Shown here: positions 53,533-61,725 of the stretch, in pieces
How the letters are laid out: each line of letters opens with the position of its first letter
How positions within the stretch are numbered: the first letter of the stretch is position 1
Assembly (NCBI RefSeq): GCF_027922045.1
Contig: NZ_BSEX01000023.1
Span: 62,001-126,000, forward strand
DNA from: Microbacterium terregens
Lineage (GTDB): Bacteria > Pseudomonadota > Alphaproteobacteria > Sphingomonadales > Sphingomonadaceae
DNA length: 64,000 nt
Reading direction: 5' to 3'
Position numbers and translations under genes: made by a program
Notes under the pieces: generated by a model
What the model was told of the DNA's origin: nothing
Databases searched by the model: none
The model's input: only the letters and a program-made list of their open reading frames with translations

Positions 53533-54429
53533 ATGATCGTCCTTCGCCGGCCCACGCTGTGGGATATCCTGTTTCGCGTACGCGGATCGATCATCGGCAG
53601 CATCGCCCCCCGCCTGGCAGCGATGCTGCTGATCGCCAGTGCCGCCGTGCTGCTCGCCGCGCGCACGCCAGCCATACTCACACAGCTCGGCGCGATACCC
53701 TTCACCCTGATCGGCCTCGCACTCTCGATCTTCATGAGCTTCCGCAACAACGCGTGCTACGATCGCTGGTGGGAGGGTCGGAAGCTCTGGGGCCAGCTGA
53801 TCATCGAGGTTCGCACCTTCGCCCGCCAGACCGCGCACCTTTCGCCGGAGATCCGAACGCCGCTGCTGATGGGGCTCGTGGGGTTCAGCCACGGTCTGGC
53901 AGCGCGCCTTCGTGGCAAGCCCGAAGCGGCCGCGATCGTCCCTTGGTTTGACGGGAAGGACTGGGCAGACCAGCCGAACCCGACCGATGCGGCCTTGCGG
54001 TCGGTGGGGCGCACATGCAGCCGGCTCGTACAGGACGGCCACATCAGCGACATCCGCTACTCGGTGCTGGAACAACCGCTGACCGGCCTGGCTCAGGTGC
54101 AGGCCGGATGCGAACGCATCAAGGCGACGCCCCTGCCCTACGCCTATTCGCTGCTTCTTCACCGCACGGCCTATACCTTTTGCCTGCTGCTGCCCTTCGC
54201 GCTGGCGCAATCGCTAGGCTGGTGGACGCCGCTAGTCGTACTGGTGGTCTGCTATACCTTCTTCGGGCTCGATGCGCTGGGGGATGAGATGGAAGACCCG
54301 TTCGGGCAGGAGACGAACGACCTGCCGCTGGACGCCCTCGTCCGCACGGTGGAGCGGGAACTGCTGGCAGCCGTGGGACGGACCGATCTGCCGCCGCCGC
54401 TCCTTCCGAAGGATGCGGTGCTGCTCTAG
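53533..54429 (+). CDS. Bestrophin-family membrane protein (YneE-like)
   Basis: 298 residues with four hydrophobic segments. FRNNACYDRWWEGRKLWGQLI and LPLPFALAQ-like helix segments, plus DALGDEMEDPFGQETNDLPLD near the C-terminus (acidic Ca-clasp-like), are bestrophin hallmarks. Forms pentameric anion (or cation) channels in the inner membrane. Convergent with the MerC gene by 1 nt. Confidence 0.9.
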   Translation: MIVLRRPTLWDILFRVRGSIIGSIAPRLAAMLLIASAAVLLAARTPAILTQLGAIPFTLIGLALSIFMSFRNNACYDRWWEGRKLWGQLIIEVRTFARQTAHLSPEIRTPLLMGLVGFSHGLAARLRGKPEAAAIVPWFDGKDWADQPNPTDAALRSVGRTCSRLVQDGHISDIRYSVLEQPLTGLAQVQAGCERIKATPLPYAYSLLLHRTAYTFCLLLPFALAQSLGWWTPLVVLVVCYTFFGLDALGDEMEDPFGQETNDLPLDALVRTVERELLAAVGRTDLPPPLLPKDAVLL

Positions 54430-54430
54430 C

Positions 54431-54832
54431 TCAGCCGACAACGGCCGGCGGGCGGGTGCTCGCGTGCCAGTTCCAGCCGTGTCCCAGGGCCAACAGCAGC
54501 GCACCGGCGACGCTCAGCGCCGTCTCCACCACGGGTCCGGTGGGCAGAAACGCGCCGGCACCCAGCAGCGGCAGCCCGAGGGCCGCGATCACCAGCGGCA
54601 GCGGATGACGATGGCGGCGGAAGCCCAGCCCCAGGGCCACGGCACTAGTCGGCACTGCGAAGGCGAAAGCGAGCGCGTGGAAGCTCTCCGGCAGCGTTAG
54701 GAAGGCGGCGAGCATCGGCACCGCGACGATGAGCACGGGCAGCAGCAGGCAGTGCGCCAGGCAGAGCAGCGATGCCCCCATTGCTGCGCCGTCCAGCCAT
54801 TGCTGCCGCCGCGCGGCCATCTGTCGTTCCAT
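54431..54832 (-). CDS. MerC-domain membrane protein
   Basis: 133 residues, four membrane segments. First helix carries LLCLAHCLLLPVL, the Cys-x3-Cys/His pattern of MerC-like metal transporters. No other mer gene is present, so mercury is unlikely to be the natural substrate; a perfect palindrome upstream (54864-54880) suggests metal-dependent control. Confidence 0.85.
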   Translation of the reverse strand: MERQMAARRQQWLDGAAMGASLLCLAHCLLLPVLIVAVPMLAAFLTLPESFHALAFAFAVPTSAVALGLGFRRHRHPLPLVIAALGLPLLGAGAFLPTGPVVETALSVAGALLLALGHGWNWHASTRPPAVVG

Positions 54833-54863
54833 GCTTGCACCTCAACGCCAACGAGCGCGGGAG

Positions 54864-54880
54864 ATGATACTTTGTATCAT
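54864..54880. promoter_or_regulatory. Perfect 17-nt palindromic operator upstream of the MerC gene
   Basis: ATGATAC-TTT-GTATCAT (7-nt arms, 3-nt spacer) in an AT-rich island of otherwise very GC-rich DNA, 32 nt before the MerC start and 80 nt before the divergent SGNH lipoprotein. The symmetry fits a Fur/Zur-family dimer site. The regulator is not in this window. Confidence 0.6.
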
Positions 54881-54960
54881 GGACGTCAAGGGCACCTCGG
54901 GGAAAGGTTGCATGCCTCTCAGCGGGGCCGCTACCCTCTGCATCAGAGAAGGAGAGGATC

Positions 54961-55773
54961 ATGCGCCATTCCATCAGCCGCTGGCTCGGATCCGCATTGC
55001 CCCTGGCGGCGCTCGCCGGGTGCGCGCACGCGCCAGCCCGCCCGGCGCTCGGCGCGAACGCCCGCTATGTCGCGATGGGCAGTTCCTTTGCCGCCGGCCC
55101 CGGTATCCCCGAGCCTGTCGCCACCCCCGCTGCCCGCTGCGGCCGATCGACGAACAATTACGCGCACCAGTTCGCCCGCATGCGGGGGCTGACGCTGGTC
55201 GACGTCACCTGTTCGGGCGCCACCACGGCGCATATCCTGGGTCCCTGGAACGAGCTGGCGGCGCAGCTGGACGCGCTAACGCCCGACACGGCGCTGGTGA
55301 CGGTCACGATCGGCGGCAACGACGTGAACTATGTCGGCAGCCTGATGAACGCCTCGGCCGGACGCGAGATTCAGCCGCCGACGAACGAGGCATGGGAGCG
55401 GCTCGCGCAGAGCTTCGATCGCATCGCCGCCGAGGTGCATCGGCGCGCACCGGGTGCCAGGCTGGTGTTTGTCGACTATCTCAGCCTGCTGCCGAACGGT
55501 CAGCCCTGTGCGGGCACCCCGGTCTCGCCGGAGCAGGCCGAAAAGCTGCGGAGGACGGCGCGCCACCTGGAGGAGGCGACCGCGGCAGCCGCGAGCCGGG
55601 CGGGCGCCGGCCTGATCCGCGCCTCCGCACTGTCGCGCGAACACGACGTCTGCGACGCGGAACCCTGGACGACCGGCTATGCCGCGGAAGAAAGGGGCCC
55701 GGTTCCGTACCACCCCAACCGCGACGGCATGCGGGCCGTCGCGCAGGCACTCGACGCGAGCTTGCCGCGATGA
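54961..55773 (+). CDS. SGNH/GDSL hydrolase lipoprotein
   Basis: 270 residues. Lipoprotein signal with LAGC (Cys21). Block I AMGSSFAAGPG with the nucleophile Ser, block III TIGGNDVNYV, block V YHPNRDGM with His. Cysteines at positions consistent with extracytoplasmic disulphides. Resembles secreted lipases/esterases of the SGNH group. Divergent from the MerC gene and convergent with pit. Confidence 0.88.
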   Translation: MRHSISRWLGSALPLAALAGCAHAPARPALGANARYVAMGSSFAAGPGIPEPVATPAARCGRSTNNYAHQFARMRGLTLVDVTCSGATTAHILGPWNELAAQLDALTPDTALVTVTIGGNDVNYVGSLMNASAGREIQPPTNEAWERLAQSFDRIAAEVHRRAPGARLVFVDYLSLLPNGQPCAGTPVSPEQAEKLRRTARHLEEATAAAASRAGAGLIRASALSREHDVCDAEPWTTGYAAEERGPVPYHPNRDGMRAVAQALDASLPR

Positions 55774-55786
55774 GCGCGGCTGTCGT

Positions 55787-56800
55787 TCAGAACAGCCGCG
55801 TCAGGAGGTAGAAGAGCGCACCCACCGCGGCCGACGCCGGGATGGTGATGACCCAGGCGACGACCACGCTGCTCGCCACGCCCCAGCGGACGGCCGAGGC
55901 GCGCCGCGCAGTTCCCGCGCCGATCACCGCGCCGGTGATAGTGTGGGTCGTCGACACGGGGATACCGAGCAGGGAGGCGCAGAACAGCACGATTGAGCCG
56001 GCGAAGGACGCGCTGAACCCCTGGTGCTGTGACAGCTTGGTGATGCGCGAGCCCATCGTCTCGATGATCTTCCACCCACCCGTCAGCGTACCGAGCGCGA
56101 TCGCGATGTAGCAGCTGATCGCTACCCAGTGCGGCACCTCGAACGCGCCGTGCAGATAGCCGGTCGAGTAGAGCAGCACGGTGATGATCCCCATCGTCTT
56201 CTGCGCATCGTTCAGCCCGTGGCTGAGCGAATAGGCGCCGGACGAGAGAAGGTGCAGGACCCGGAACGATCGCTCCGCATTGCGCGAGGTGGCACGCGCG
56301 AACAGCCAGCTCGTGATCAGCATCACCAGCATCGCCAGGATCATGCCGATGGTGGGCGACAGCACGATCGCGATGAGGGTCTTGTTGAGGCCGCTCCACT
56401 GGATGCCGGTCATGCCGGCATGGGCGACGCCCGAGCCGATCATGCCGCCGACCAGCGCATGGCTGGACGAGGAGGGCAGCCCCTTCAGCCAGGTTACGAC
56501 GTTCCAGAACATGGCGCCGACGAGTGCCCCGAACACCACCGCCGGCGTGATCAGGTCCTTGTCGATCAGCCCCTGGCCGATCGTGTCGGCGACCTTGTGC
56601 AGCGCCGGAAAAGCGATGGTCAGGAAGTAGGCGGCGAAGTTGAACACCGCGGCAAAAGCGACGGCGTGGACAGGACGCAGCAACCGCGTCGCCACCACGG
56701 TCGCGATCGAGTTCGCCGCATCATGCAGGCCGTTCAAAAAGTCGAACGCAAGCGCGACCAGGATCAACCCGATCAGCAGCGGCAGGGCAAGTTCGTGCAT
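55787..56800 (-). CDS. pit: Low-affinity phosphate permease (PiT family)
   Basis: 337 residues, about ten helices, with the duplicated PiT signature: FDFLNGLHDAANSIATVVATRLL near the N-terminus and SHGLNDAQKTMGIITV plus PVSTTHTITGAVIGAG in the second half. Imports metal-phosphate driven by protons. 8 nt downstream of the DUF47 coding region, the usual regulator partner of Pit. Confidence 0.95.
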   Translation of the reverse strand: MHELALPLLIGLILVALAFDFLNGLHDAANSIATVVATRLLRPVHAVAFAAVFNFAAYFLTIAFPALHKVADTIGQGLIDKDLITPAVVFGALVGAMFWNVVTWLKGLPSSSSHALVGGMIGSGVAHAGMTGIQWSGLNKTLIAIVLSPTIGMILAMLVMLITSWLFARATSRNAERSFRVLHLLSSGAYSLSHGLNDAQKTMGIITVLLYSTGYLHGAFEVPHWVAISCYIAIALGTLTGGWKIIETMGSRITKLSQHQGFSASFAGSIVLFCASLLGIPVSTTHTITGAVIGAGTARRASAVRWGVASSVVVAWVITIPASAAVGALFYLLTRLF

Positions 56801-56808
56801 GGGGTGCG

Positions 56809-57927
56809 TCAGGCGTGGTCGACGACGATGCCGTCGATCTCGTTCGCCACGTCCTCGAACGCGTCGACGATGCGCTCGAGATGCTTGTAGATCTCGCGCT
56901 GGACCGAGAAGCGCAGCGCATCCTCCGGCCCCAGTTCCTTGAACGCGCGCTTCAGCCCCGCCGTGTGGATCTCGTCGGCGTGGCTTTCCATGCGGACGAG
57001 GCGTTCGGTCAGTTCGTGAAGACGCCCGCCATTGCTTCCAAGGTCGCGCAGCAGCGGCATCGCCTCTGCCGTGATCCGGGACGCGTCGACGATGATCGCC
57101 GCCATGTCCTTCATCTCCTGCTCGAACTCGGTGACCTCGTAGAGGTCGATCGCCTGCACGGCTGCCTGCATCTCGTCGATGGCGTCGTCCATCGAGCCGA
57201 TCAGGCTGATGATCGCGCCGCGATCGAACGGCGTCAGGAAGGTCTCGCGCACGGTGCGCAGCACCTCCCGGATGATGTCGTCGGCGTCGTGCTCGCGCTC
57301 GATCACCTCCTGGATGTGGTCGCGATTGCCGTCCTGCAGCAGCCGCGCGAGGGCATCGGCACCCGCCGTCACGGTCCGGGCATGCGCCTCGAACATATCG
57401 AAGAAATTTCCGGTCTTCGGAAGCAGCCGTTGAAACCATCCGAACATGCGATTCACCTTAGACTTTTCGGCCACCGTGCTGAGCAGATCGGTGCGCCGTA
57501 TTGCTGCTTTCATTTCCGAAGGCCCGAAGGAACGGATCAGTTCGCGCAGGTCCGGCTCCTCGACCGCGGCCGCAGCCTCGGGCAAGCTGAACCAGCGACG
57601 CTCGCGCTCCGACTGTTCCTTCCAGCTGTCGAGTTCCTGGCTGACCGCCAGCGGAAACACCTCGACGTCGATCATCAGCGAGGCGCCGTTGCGCCGCCGC
57701 TTGCGATAGCGATAGGAGCCCAGGGACGTCGGGCAGACGAGGCCGAGAACACCGGCCTCTTCCTCCGCCTCCCGCGCGGCGCCGGCATGCGGCGCCTCGC
57801 CCTTGTCCAGGTTGCCCTTCGGGATCACCCACCGCTTGGTTTCGCGCGAAGTCACCAGCAGGACGCGCACGGACGCGTCCCTGGCGGGACCTTCGGAACG
57901 ATACGGCAGGGCGGCAATCTGGGGAAT
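56809..57927 (-). CDS. NUDIX hydrolase - DUF47 (PhoU-like) fusion protein
   Basis: A single open frame with no stop between two domains; 372 residues if translation begins at ATT 57927 (MPQIAALPYR...), which has GGAG 8 nt upstream. The only standard start ahead of the domain is TTG at 58104. Residues 38-60 give a complete Nudix box (GNLDKGE...REAEEEAGV). From residue 161 (MFGWFQRLLPKTGNFF) the protein is a DUF47/PhoU-like helical domain as found next to pit genes. The Nudix part may hydrolyse a nucleoside or inositol-type diphosphate; the DUF47 part probably regulates Pit. An internal ATG at 57447 could give DUF47 alone. Confidence 0.75.
   Translation of the reverse strand: MPQIAALPYRSEGPARDASVRVLLVTSRETKRWVIPKGNLDKGEAPHAGAAREAEEEAGVLGLVCPTSLGSYRYRKRRRNGASLMIDVEVFPLAVSQELDSWKEQSERERRWFSLPEAAAAVEEPDLRELIRSFGPSEMKAAIRRTDLLSTVAEKSKVNRMFGWFQRLLPKTGNFFDMFEAHARTVTAGADALARLLQDGNRDHIQEVIEREHDADDIIREVLRTVRETFLTPFDRGAIISLIGSMDDAIDEMQAAVQAIDLYEVTEFEQEMKDMAAIIVDASRITAEAMPLLRDLGSNGGRLHELTERLVRMESHADEIHTAGLKRAFKELGPEDALRFSVQREIYKHLERIVDAFEDVANEIDGIVVDHA
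57445..57460 (-). promoter_or_regulatory. Internal ribosome site and ATG for DUF47 alone
   Basis: On the minus strand AAGGTG stands 6 nt before ATG 57447, exactly where stand-alone DUF47 proteins begin (MFGWFQ...). This would yield a 212-residue second product from the fusion gene. Confidence 0.5.
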
Positions 57928-58129
57928 GAAGGGAACTCCGTGGCGGGCGGGGCCCGTTACAATCTGCGCCTGCCTTGGCGCAAGACAATCCGGTGAGGCC
58001 GTGCCCTGATCCTGAACGGTGCATGTCCGGCACCTTCCCGCGAAAGCCTTAATGGAAGGTGCGGGCGATGCATCACCGGAGGTCGGCCGGACGCGCAGCG
58101 GCAATGCCGCGCCCGTCAGCCGCGCCGGC

Positions 58130-58930
58130 CTAGCGGAAGGTGTAGCTCAGGGCGACGCCGCCCGACAGCTGGTCGCGCGAGCCGAAGTTGCGCACGACGG
58201 GGGAGCGGCCGGCATCCGCCACCAGACGGTCGTACTTGGCGTAGCTGTAAAGCCCCCAGCGTGGGGTCACCTGGAAGATGAGGCCGGTCGTCGCCCCTAC
58301 CGACTGCAAGCCGCCCTCCGCGTCGTATGCGGGCAGCCCCGTCGTTGCCGCGGTCTCCTCGCTGATGCCGAAGTATTCGCGGTGGTAGCGACCATTGGCG
58401 AAGGTGGCGCGCGGGCCCAGGGAGAACAGCCACTGGTCGCCGTCGCGCGCGACATAGTCTGCACTTACGGTACCGATCAGCCCTTCATGCCCGCCCAGAC
58501 CCTGCCGGAACTCGGTCCGGAGGCGGAACGCCGGCGCCACCTCATATTGCACGAACCCGCCTAGTTCGACGGTGAAGCCAACCTTGGGCAGCACCCCGTC
58601 GGTATCGTTGCGCGAGCGATCGCCTTCGAACCCGAATGCGACACCGAACTGCCACCCGTTGCTCCGCGCCAGAATGGGGCCGGAGCCTTCGTCCGGCGCC
58701 TCGAACGGAAACGGATCATCGCCCCGGGCTCGGGCGATGTCGATCAGCGGGCGCACGCTGACCGAGTCGGATCCCGGAAAGCTCGGCACGAGCTGAGGCC
58801 CCAGTGCGATGCGGGTCCTCCACGGAGCGCGTTCCTCGCTCTCCTCCTGGGCATACGCCGCGGGGCCGGTCGCGAGCAGGGCCAGCGAAAACGCCCTTCC
58901 GGTATATCTGAGTGCGTCGCTCGGCCTCAT
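58130..58930 (-). CDS. MipA/OmpV family outer membrane protein
   Basis: 266 residues with a signal peptide (LALLATGPAAYAQ). Alternating beta-strand pattern throughout, FPGSDSVSVRPLIDIAR near the start and the terminal aromatic ALSYTFR expected for outer membrane insertion. MipA/OmpV proteins are small barrels linked to peptidoglycan scaffolds or metabolite uptake; specific role unknown. Gap of ~200 nt to the fusion gene. Confidence 0.9.
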   Translation of the reverse strand: MRPSDALRYTGRAFSLALLATGPAAYAQEESEERAPWRTRIALGPQLVPSFPGSDSVSVRPLIDIARARGDDPFPFEAPDEGSGPILARSNGWQFGVAFGFEGDRSRNDTDGVLPKVGFTVELGGFVQYEVAPAFRLRTEFRQGLGGHEGLIGTVSADYVARDGDQWLFSLGPRATFANGRYHREYFGISEETAATTGLPAYDAEGGLQSVGATTGLIFQVTPRWGLYSYAKYDRLVADAGRSPVVRNFGSRDQLSGGVALSYTFR

Positions 58931-59025
58931 GGCAGACGGTACCTCCTCACCTGCGGTTCACGGAGCTTCCCTGCACAAGGCTTCTTGCGGCGTTCGGCTT
59001 ACCGGAAAGTCGTTCTCACAAGAAC

Positions 59026-59817
59026 TTACCCGAACCAGCGAGAAGCGCCAGTACGCCGTAGACCAAGCAAAGCGCCAGCGACGACGAGCAGCGCGGCGGC
59101 CGCAGTGGAGGCCGCGACGACGCCGGCCTGCTGCCCGCCGGAGGCATAGATGGCGGCGAGCGCCCAGAGGAATACGAGCGCAAAGGGCGGGTTGCCCCAG
59201 CCGCGGATCAGCGCCGCTGCCGCGATGATGCCGCCCACCAGCACGACCAGCGCCGTCACCACGGCACCGTTTTCGAGCTCCACCCCGTGAAAGCGCAGCG
59301 CCGCCGCGATGTTCACGATGGTCGCCGCGGTCAGCCAGGCAGCGAGCGCACTCAGCGGCAGAACCGCAAGCCAGCGCTGGCCGGTCGTGAAGCGCGGCTT
59401 CCAATCGGAAATGCGGCGATAGGCGGTGAGGAGGCACAGCAGCGTACAGACGATGATCGCCACCGAGATCACCGTCAGCCCGGCAACCTGCGTGTAAGCA
59501 GCCCAGAGGGCGTTGCCCAGGAACGCCCCCGCCGCGGGCCACCGCAATTCCGCTACCAGCGCGTCGTTCCGCTGCCCCGGAAGCGCCTGGTAGATCGCGA
59601 ACAGCATCGAGCCGAGGTAGAGCAGGCCCCAGATCGAAAACGCCCAGCCTGCCGGCGTGATCAGCGTCCGGACCTCGTCGGACTGGGAACCGATCGGCTC
59701 ACCGATCCCCAGTGACGGAAGCACCGGCGTCAGGATCTGCAGAACCGCCATGAGGATGACGGCGATGCGAGGCGCCGAATCGGCGGGCGATGCATGCGAT
59801 GGCGCGAGGCTGGACAT
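59026..59817 (-). CDS. TspO/MBR-like tryptophan-rich membrane protein
   Basis: 263 residues, about eight hydrophobic helices. ITPAGWAFSIWGLLYLGSMLFAIYQ and LGNALWAAY are TspO-like segments, but the protein is longer than TspO (~160) and fits the larger relatives often named tryptophan-rich sensory protein. Ligand unknown. A weak hairpin GTTCT-CACA-AGAAC lies just beyond the stop (59012-59025). Confidence 0.65.
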   Translation of the reverse strand: MSSLAPSHASPADSAPRIAVILMAVLQILTPVLPSLGIGEPIGSQSDEVRTLITPAGWAFSIWGLLYLGSMLFAIYQALPGQRNDALVAELRWPAAGAFLGNALWAAYTQVAGLTVISVAIIVCTLLCLLTAYRRISDWKPRFTTGQRWLAVLPLSALAAWLTAATIVNIAAALRFHGVELENGAVVTALVVLVGGIIAAAALIRGWGNPPFALVFLWALAAIYASGGQQAGVVAASTAAAALLVVAGALLGLRRTGASRWFG

Positions 59818-59893
59818 GGCGGCAGAACGCGCAGCGATACTGCGGGTTGCGGCGGTCTCGGGCGAGCCGTCGCCCCGCTCGAAGGGGGACGAC

Positions 59894-60637
59894 CTAGTAG
59901 ATCTTCTGGTGCAGGGGCTCGATGCGCAGCGTTACCACGTCCACGCCTCGAGGCCGCGTCGCCGCATAGAGGATGGCATCGGCGACCTCGGCCGGCGGCA
60001 GCATCTGGAATTCCTCGATGAAGCGGCTGCGCTCCTCGGCCGAATAGGGCTGCATCGCGGATCCGATCGCACCGGGTTCGATCAACGTCAGGCGGATGCG
60101 CTCCGGCATCAGTTCCTTGCGCAGCGTCTCGGCAAAGGAAGCAACGCCGCCCTTGGCGGCATTGTAGACGCTCTCGCCCGCCGCTTTGATGTGGACGCTG
60201 ATCGAGCCGACGAGCACGATCATGCCATGGTCGATCCCGGCCGCGCGGATCCGCTCGATGGCGGCGCGGGTGCAGCCGACATAACTCGCAAGGTTGCTTT
60301 CGAGCACGTAGCGCCAGCCCGCATCGTCCATTTCCATGAGCGGTCCCGATCCGACGCCGGCACAGGCGATGAGCATGTCGAGACCGCCAAGCTTCTCGTC
60401 CACCGCCCCGAAGAGCGCAGCGATGCCCGCACTGGTGGAGAGATCGGCCGCGAAGGCGTAAAGCGGTGCGCCGCCGCCGAGCTCCGCCGCCGCGCCGGCA
60501 AGGTCCGCCTCCGGGCGGTCGGTGATCAGGATGTGCGCCCCTGCCGCGATCATGCGGGCAGCGACCGCCCGACCGACACCACCGGCGCCTCCCGTGATCA
60601 GGACCCGCCTGCCCGCAAGGATCGCCCCGTCGATCAT
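59894..60637 (-). CDS. Short-chain dehydrogenase/reductase (copy B)
   Basis: 247 residues, ATGA overlap with the MDR gene. RVLITGGAGGVGRAVAARM, ACAGVG, VGSISVHIKAAGESVYNAAKGGV with Ser and Tyr-x3-Lys. Ends DVVTLRIEPLHQKIY, the same C-terminal block as the SDR at 61726-62466, so the two are paralogues. Probably oxidises or reduces a sugar or polyol intermediate. Confidence 0.88.
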   Translation of the reverse strand: MIDGAILAGRRVLITGGAGGVGRAVAARMIAAGAHILITDRPEADLAGAAAELGGGAPLYAFAADLSTSAGIAALFGAVDEKLGGLDMLIACAGVGSGPLMEMDDAGWRYVLESNLASYVGCTRAAIERIRAAGIDHGMIVLVGSISVHIKAAGESVYNAAKGGVASFAETLRKELMPERIRLTLIEPGAIGSAMQPYSAEERSRFIEEFQMLPPAEVADAILYAATRPRGVDVVTLRIEPLHQKIY

Positions 60638-61686
60638 AGCGTGATCGCCACGAAGACGGCGCCGGTTTCCTGCTTGCGATCGGCCGTGTCGAAGGCCTCG
60701 TTGATGCGGTCGAGCGGGAAGCGATGGGTGATCAGTTTCTTCACGTCGATGCGTCCCTTCGCGATCAGGTCCAGCACCATCCCCTGTTCGCGATAGATCT
60801 GGTGCATGGCAAAGCTGGCGCTGGGGATCAGTTGGATCTCGGACATCTGGATCCGCTGCCATTCGAGCGGGATCGCGATCTCGCCCGCATCGAAGCCGCC
60901 GACGATCACGACCTTGCCGGCACGGCGCACCATCTTGGTGGCTTGCGGCAGCGTCTGGGGCATCGACTCGCCGCCCGCGCATTCGAAGACGATGTCCGCG
61001 CCGCGTCCGCCGGTGAAGGCCTTCACCCGCTCGACGGCATCCTCGGTGGCGCTGTTCACCACCGCATCGGCGCCCAGTTCCCGTGCCAGTTCGAGCGCGC
61101 TCTCCACCACGTCGCAGATGATCACGTCGGCGCCGCTTGCCTTCGCGAGTAGCATCTGCCCGAGGCCGATCGGTCCTGCGCCGATCACCGCCACAGTGTC
61201 GTTGATGCCCAGTCCGGACAGGTGCTGCGCGTGCAGGCACACCGAGAACGTGTCAATCAGCGACGCTTCCTCGAAGCTCACATGGTCAGGAAGCTTGTAG
61301 AACTTCTCGGCCGGGCCGGCGACATATTCGCCATAGGCACGCGACACATATTGGGTCCGCACGTCGTAGAGGTGCTCGCAGATGTTGTAGCGCTGGATGC
61401 GGCAATAGTCGCAGACGCCATCGCCCATGACCGTTTCGATCACGACGCGGTCGCCGGGCTTCACGTTGGTGACGCCCTCGCCGACTTCCACCACTTCGCC
61501 GGCCAGTTCATGCCCCATGATGTGGCATTCCAGCTCCGGCTCGTGCTTTTTCCAGTGGCGCAGGTCGGTCCCGCAGATCCCTGCCACACGCACGCGTGCC
61601 AGCACGAAGTTGGATGCGGGCAGGATCGGCCGCTCGACCTCGGTGACGACGAACGTGCCTTCGGCGGTCTTGAGTGCAGCCTTCAT
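60634..61686 (-). CDS. Zinc-dependent MDR alcohol/polyol dehydrogenase
   Basis: 350 residues. Catalytic zinc: Cys38 (GICGTDLRHW), His59-Glu60 (GHELAGEV). The structural-zinc site keeps Cys92, 95 and 103, but the first position (89) is Asp instead of Cys. Rossmann VAVIGAGPIGLGQMLLAKASGADVIICD. Similar to sorbitol/threonine-type dehydrogenases. It lies between two SDR paralogues and is co-translated with the downstream one. Confidence 0.9.
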   Translation of the reverse strand: MKAALKTAEGTFVVTEVERPILPASNFVLARVRVAGICGTDLRHWKKHEPELECHIMGHELAGEVVEVGEGVTNVKPGDRVVIETVMGDGVCDYCRIQRYNICEHLYDVRTQYVSRAYGEYVAGPAEKFYKLPDHVSFEEASLIDTFSVCLHAQHLSGLGINDTVAVIGAGPIGLGQMLLAKASGADVIICDVVESALELARELGADAVVNSATEDAVERVKAFTGGRGADIVFECAGGESMPQTLPQATKMVRRAGKVVIVGGFDAGEIAIPLEWQRIQMSEIQLIPSASFAMHQIYREQGMVLDLIAKGRIDVKKLITHRFPLDRINEAFDTADRKQETGAVFVAITL

Positions 61687-61725
61687 CGAGCGGCCGGCTC
61701 CTTGTTGTGGGATGGGGCGGGAAGT

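Noticed and set aside
54431..54832. Mercury resistance operon
   Set aside because: Only a MerC-like protein is present, with no merR, merT, merP or merA.
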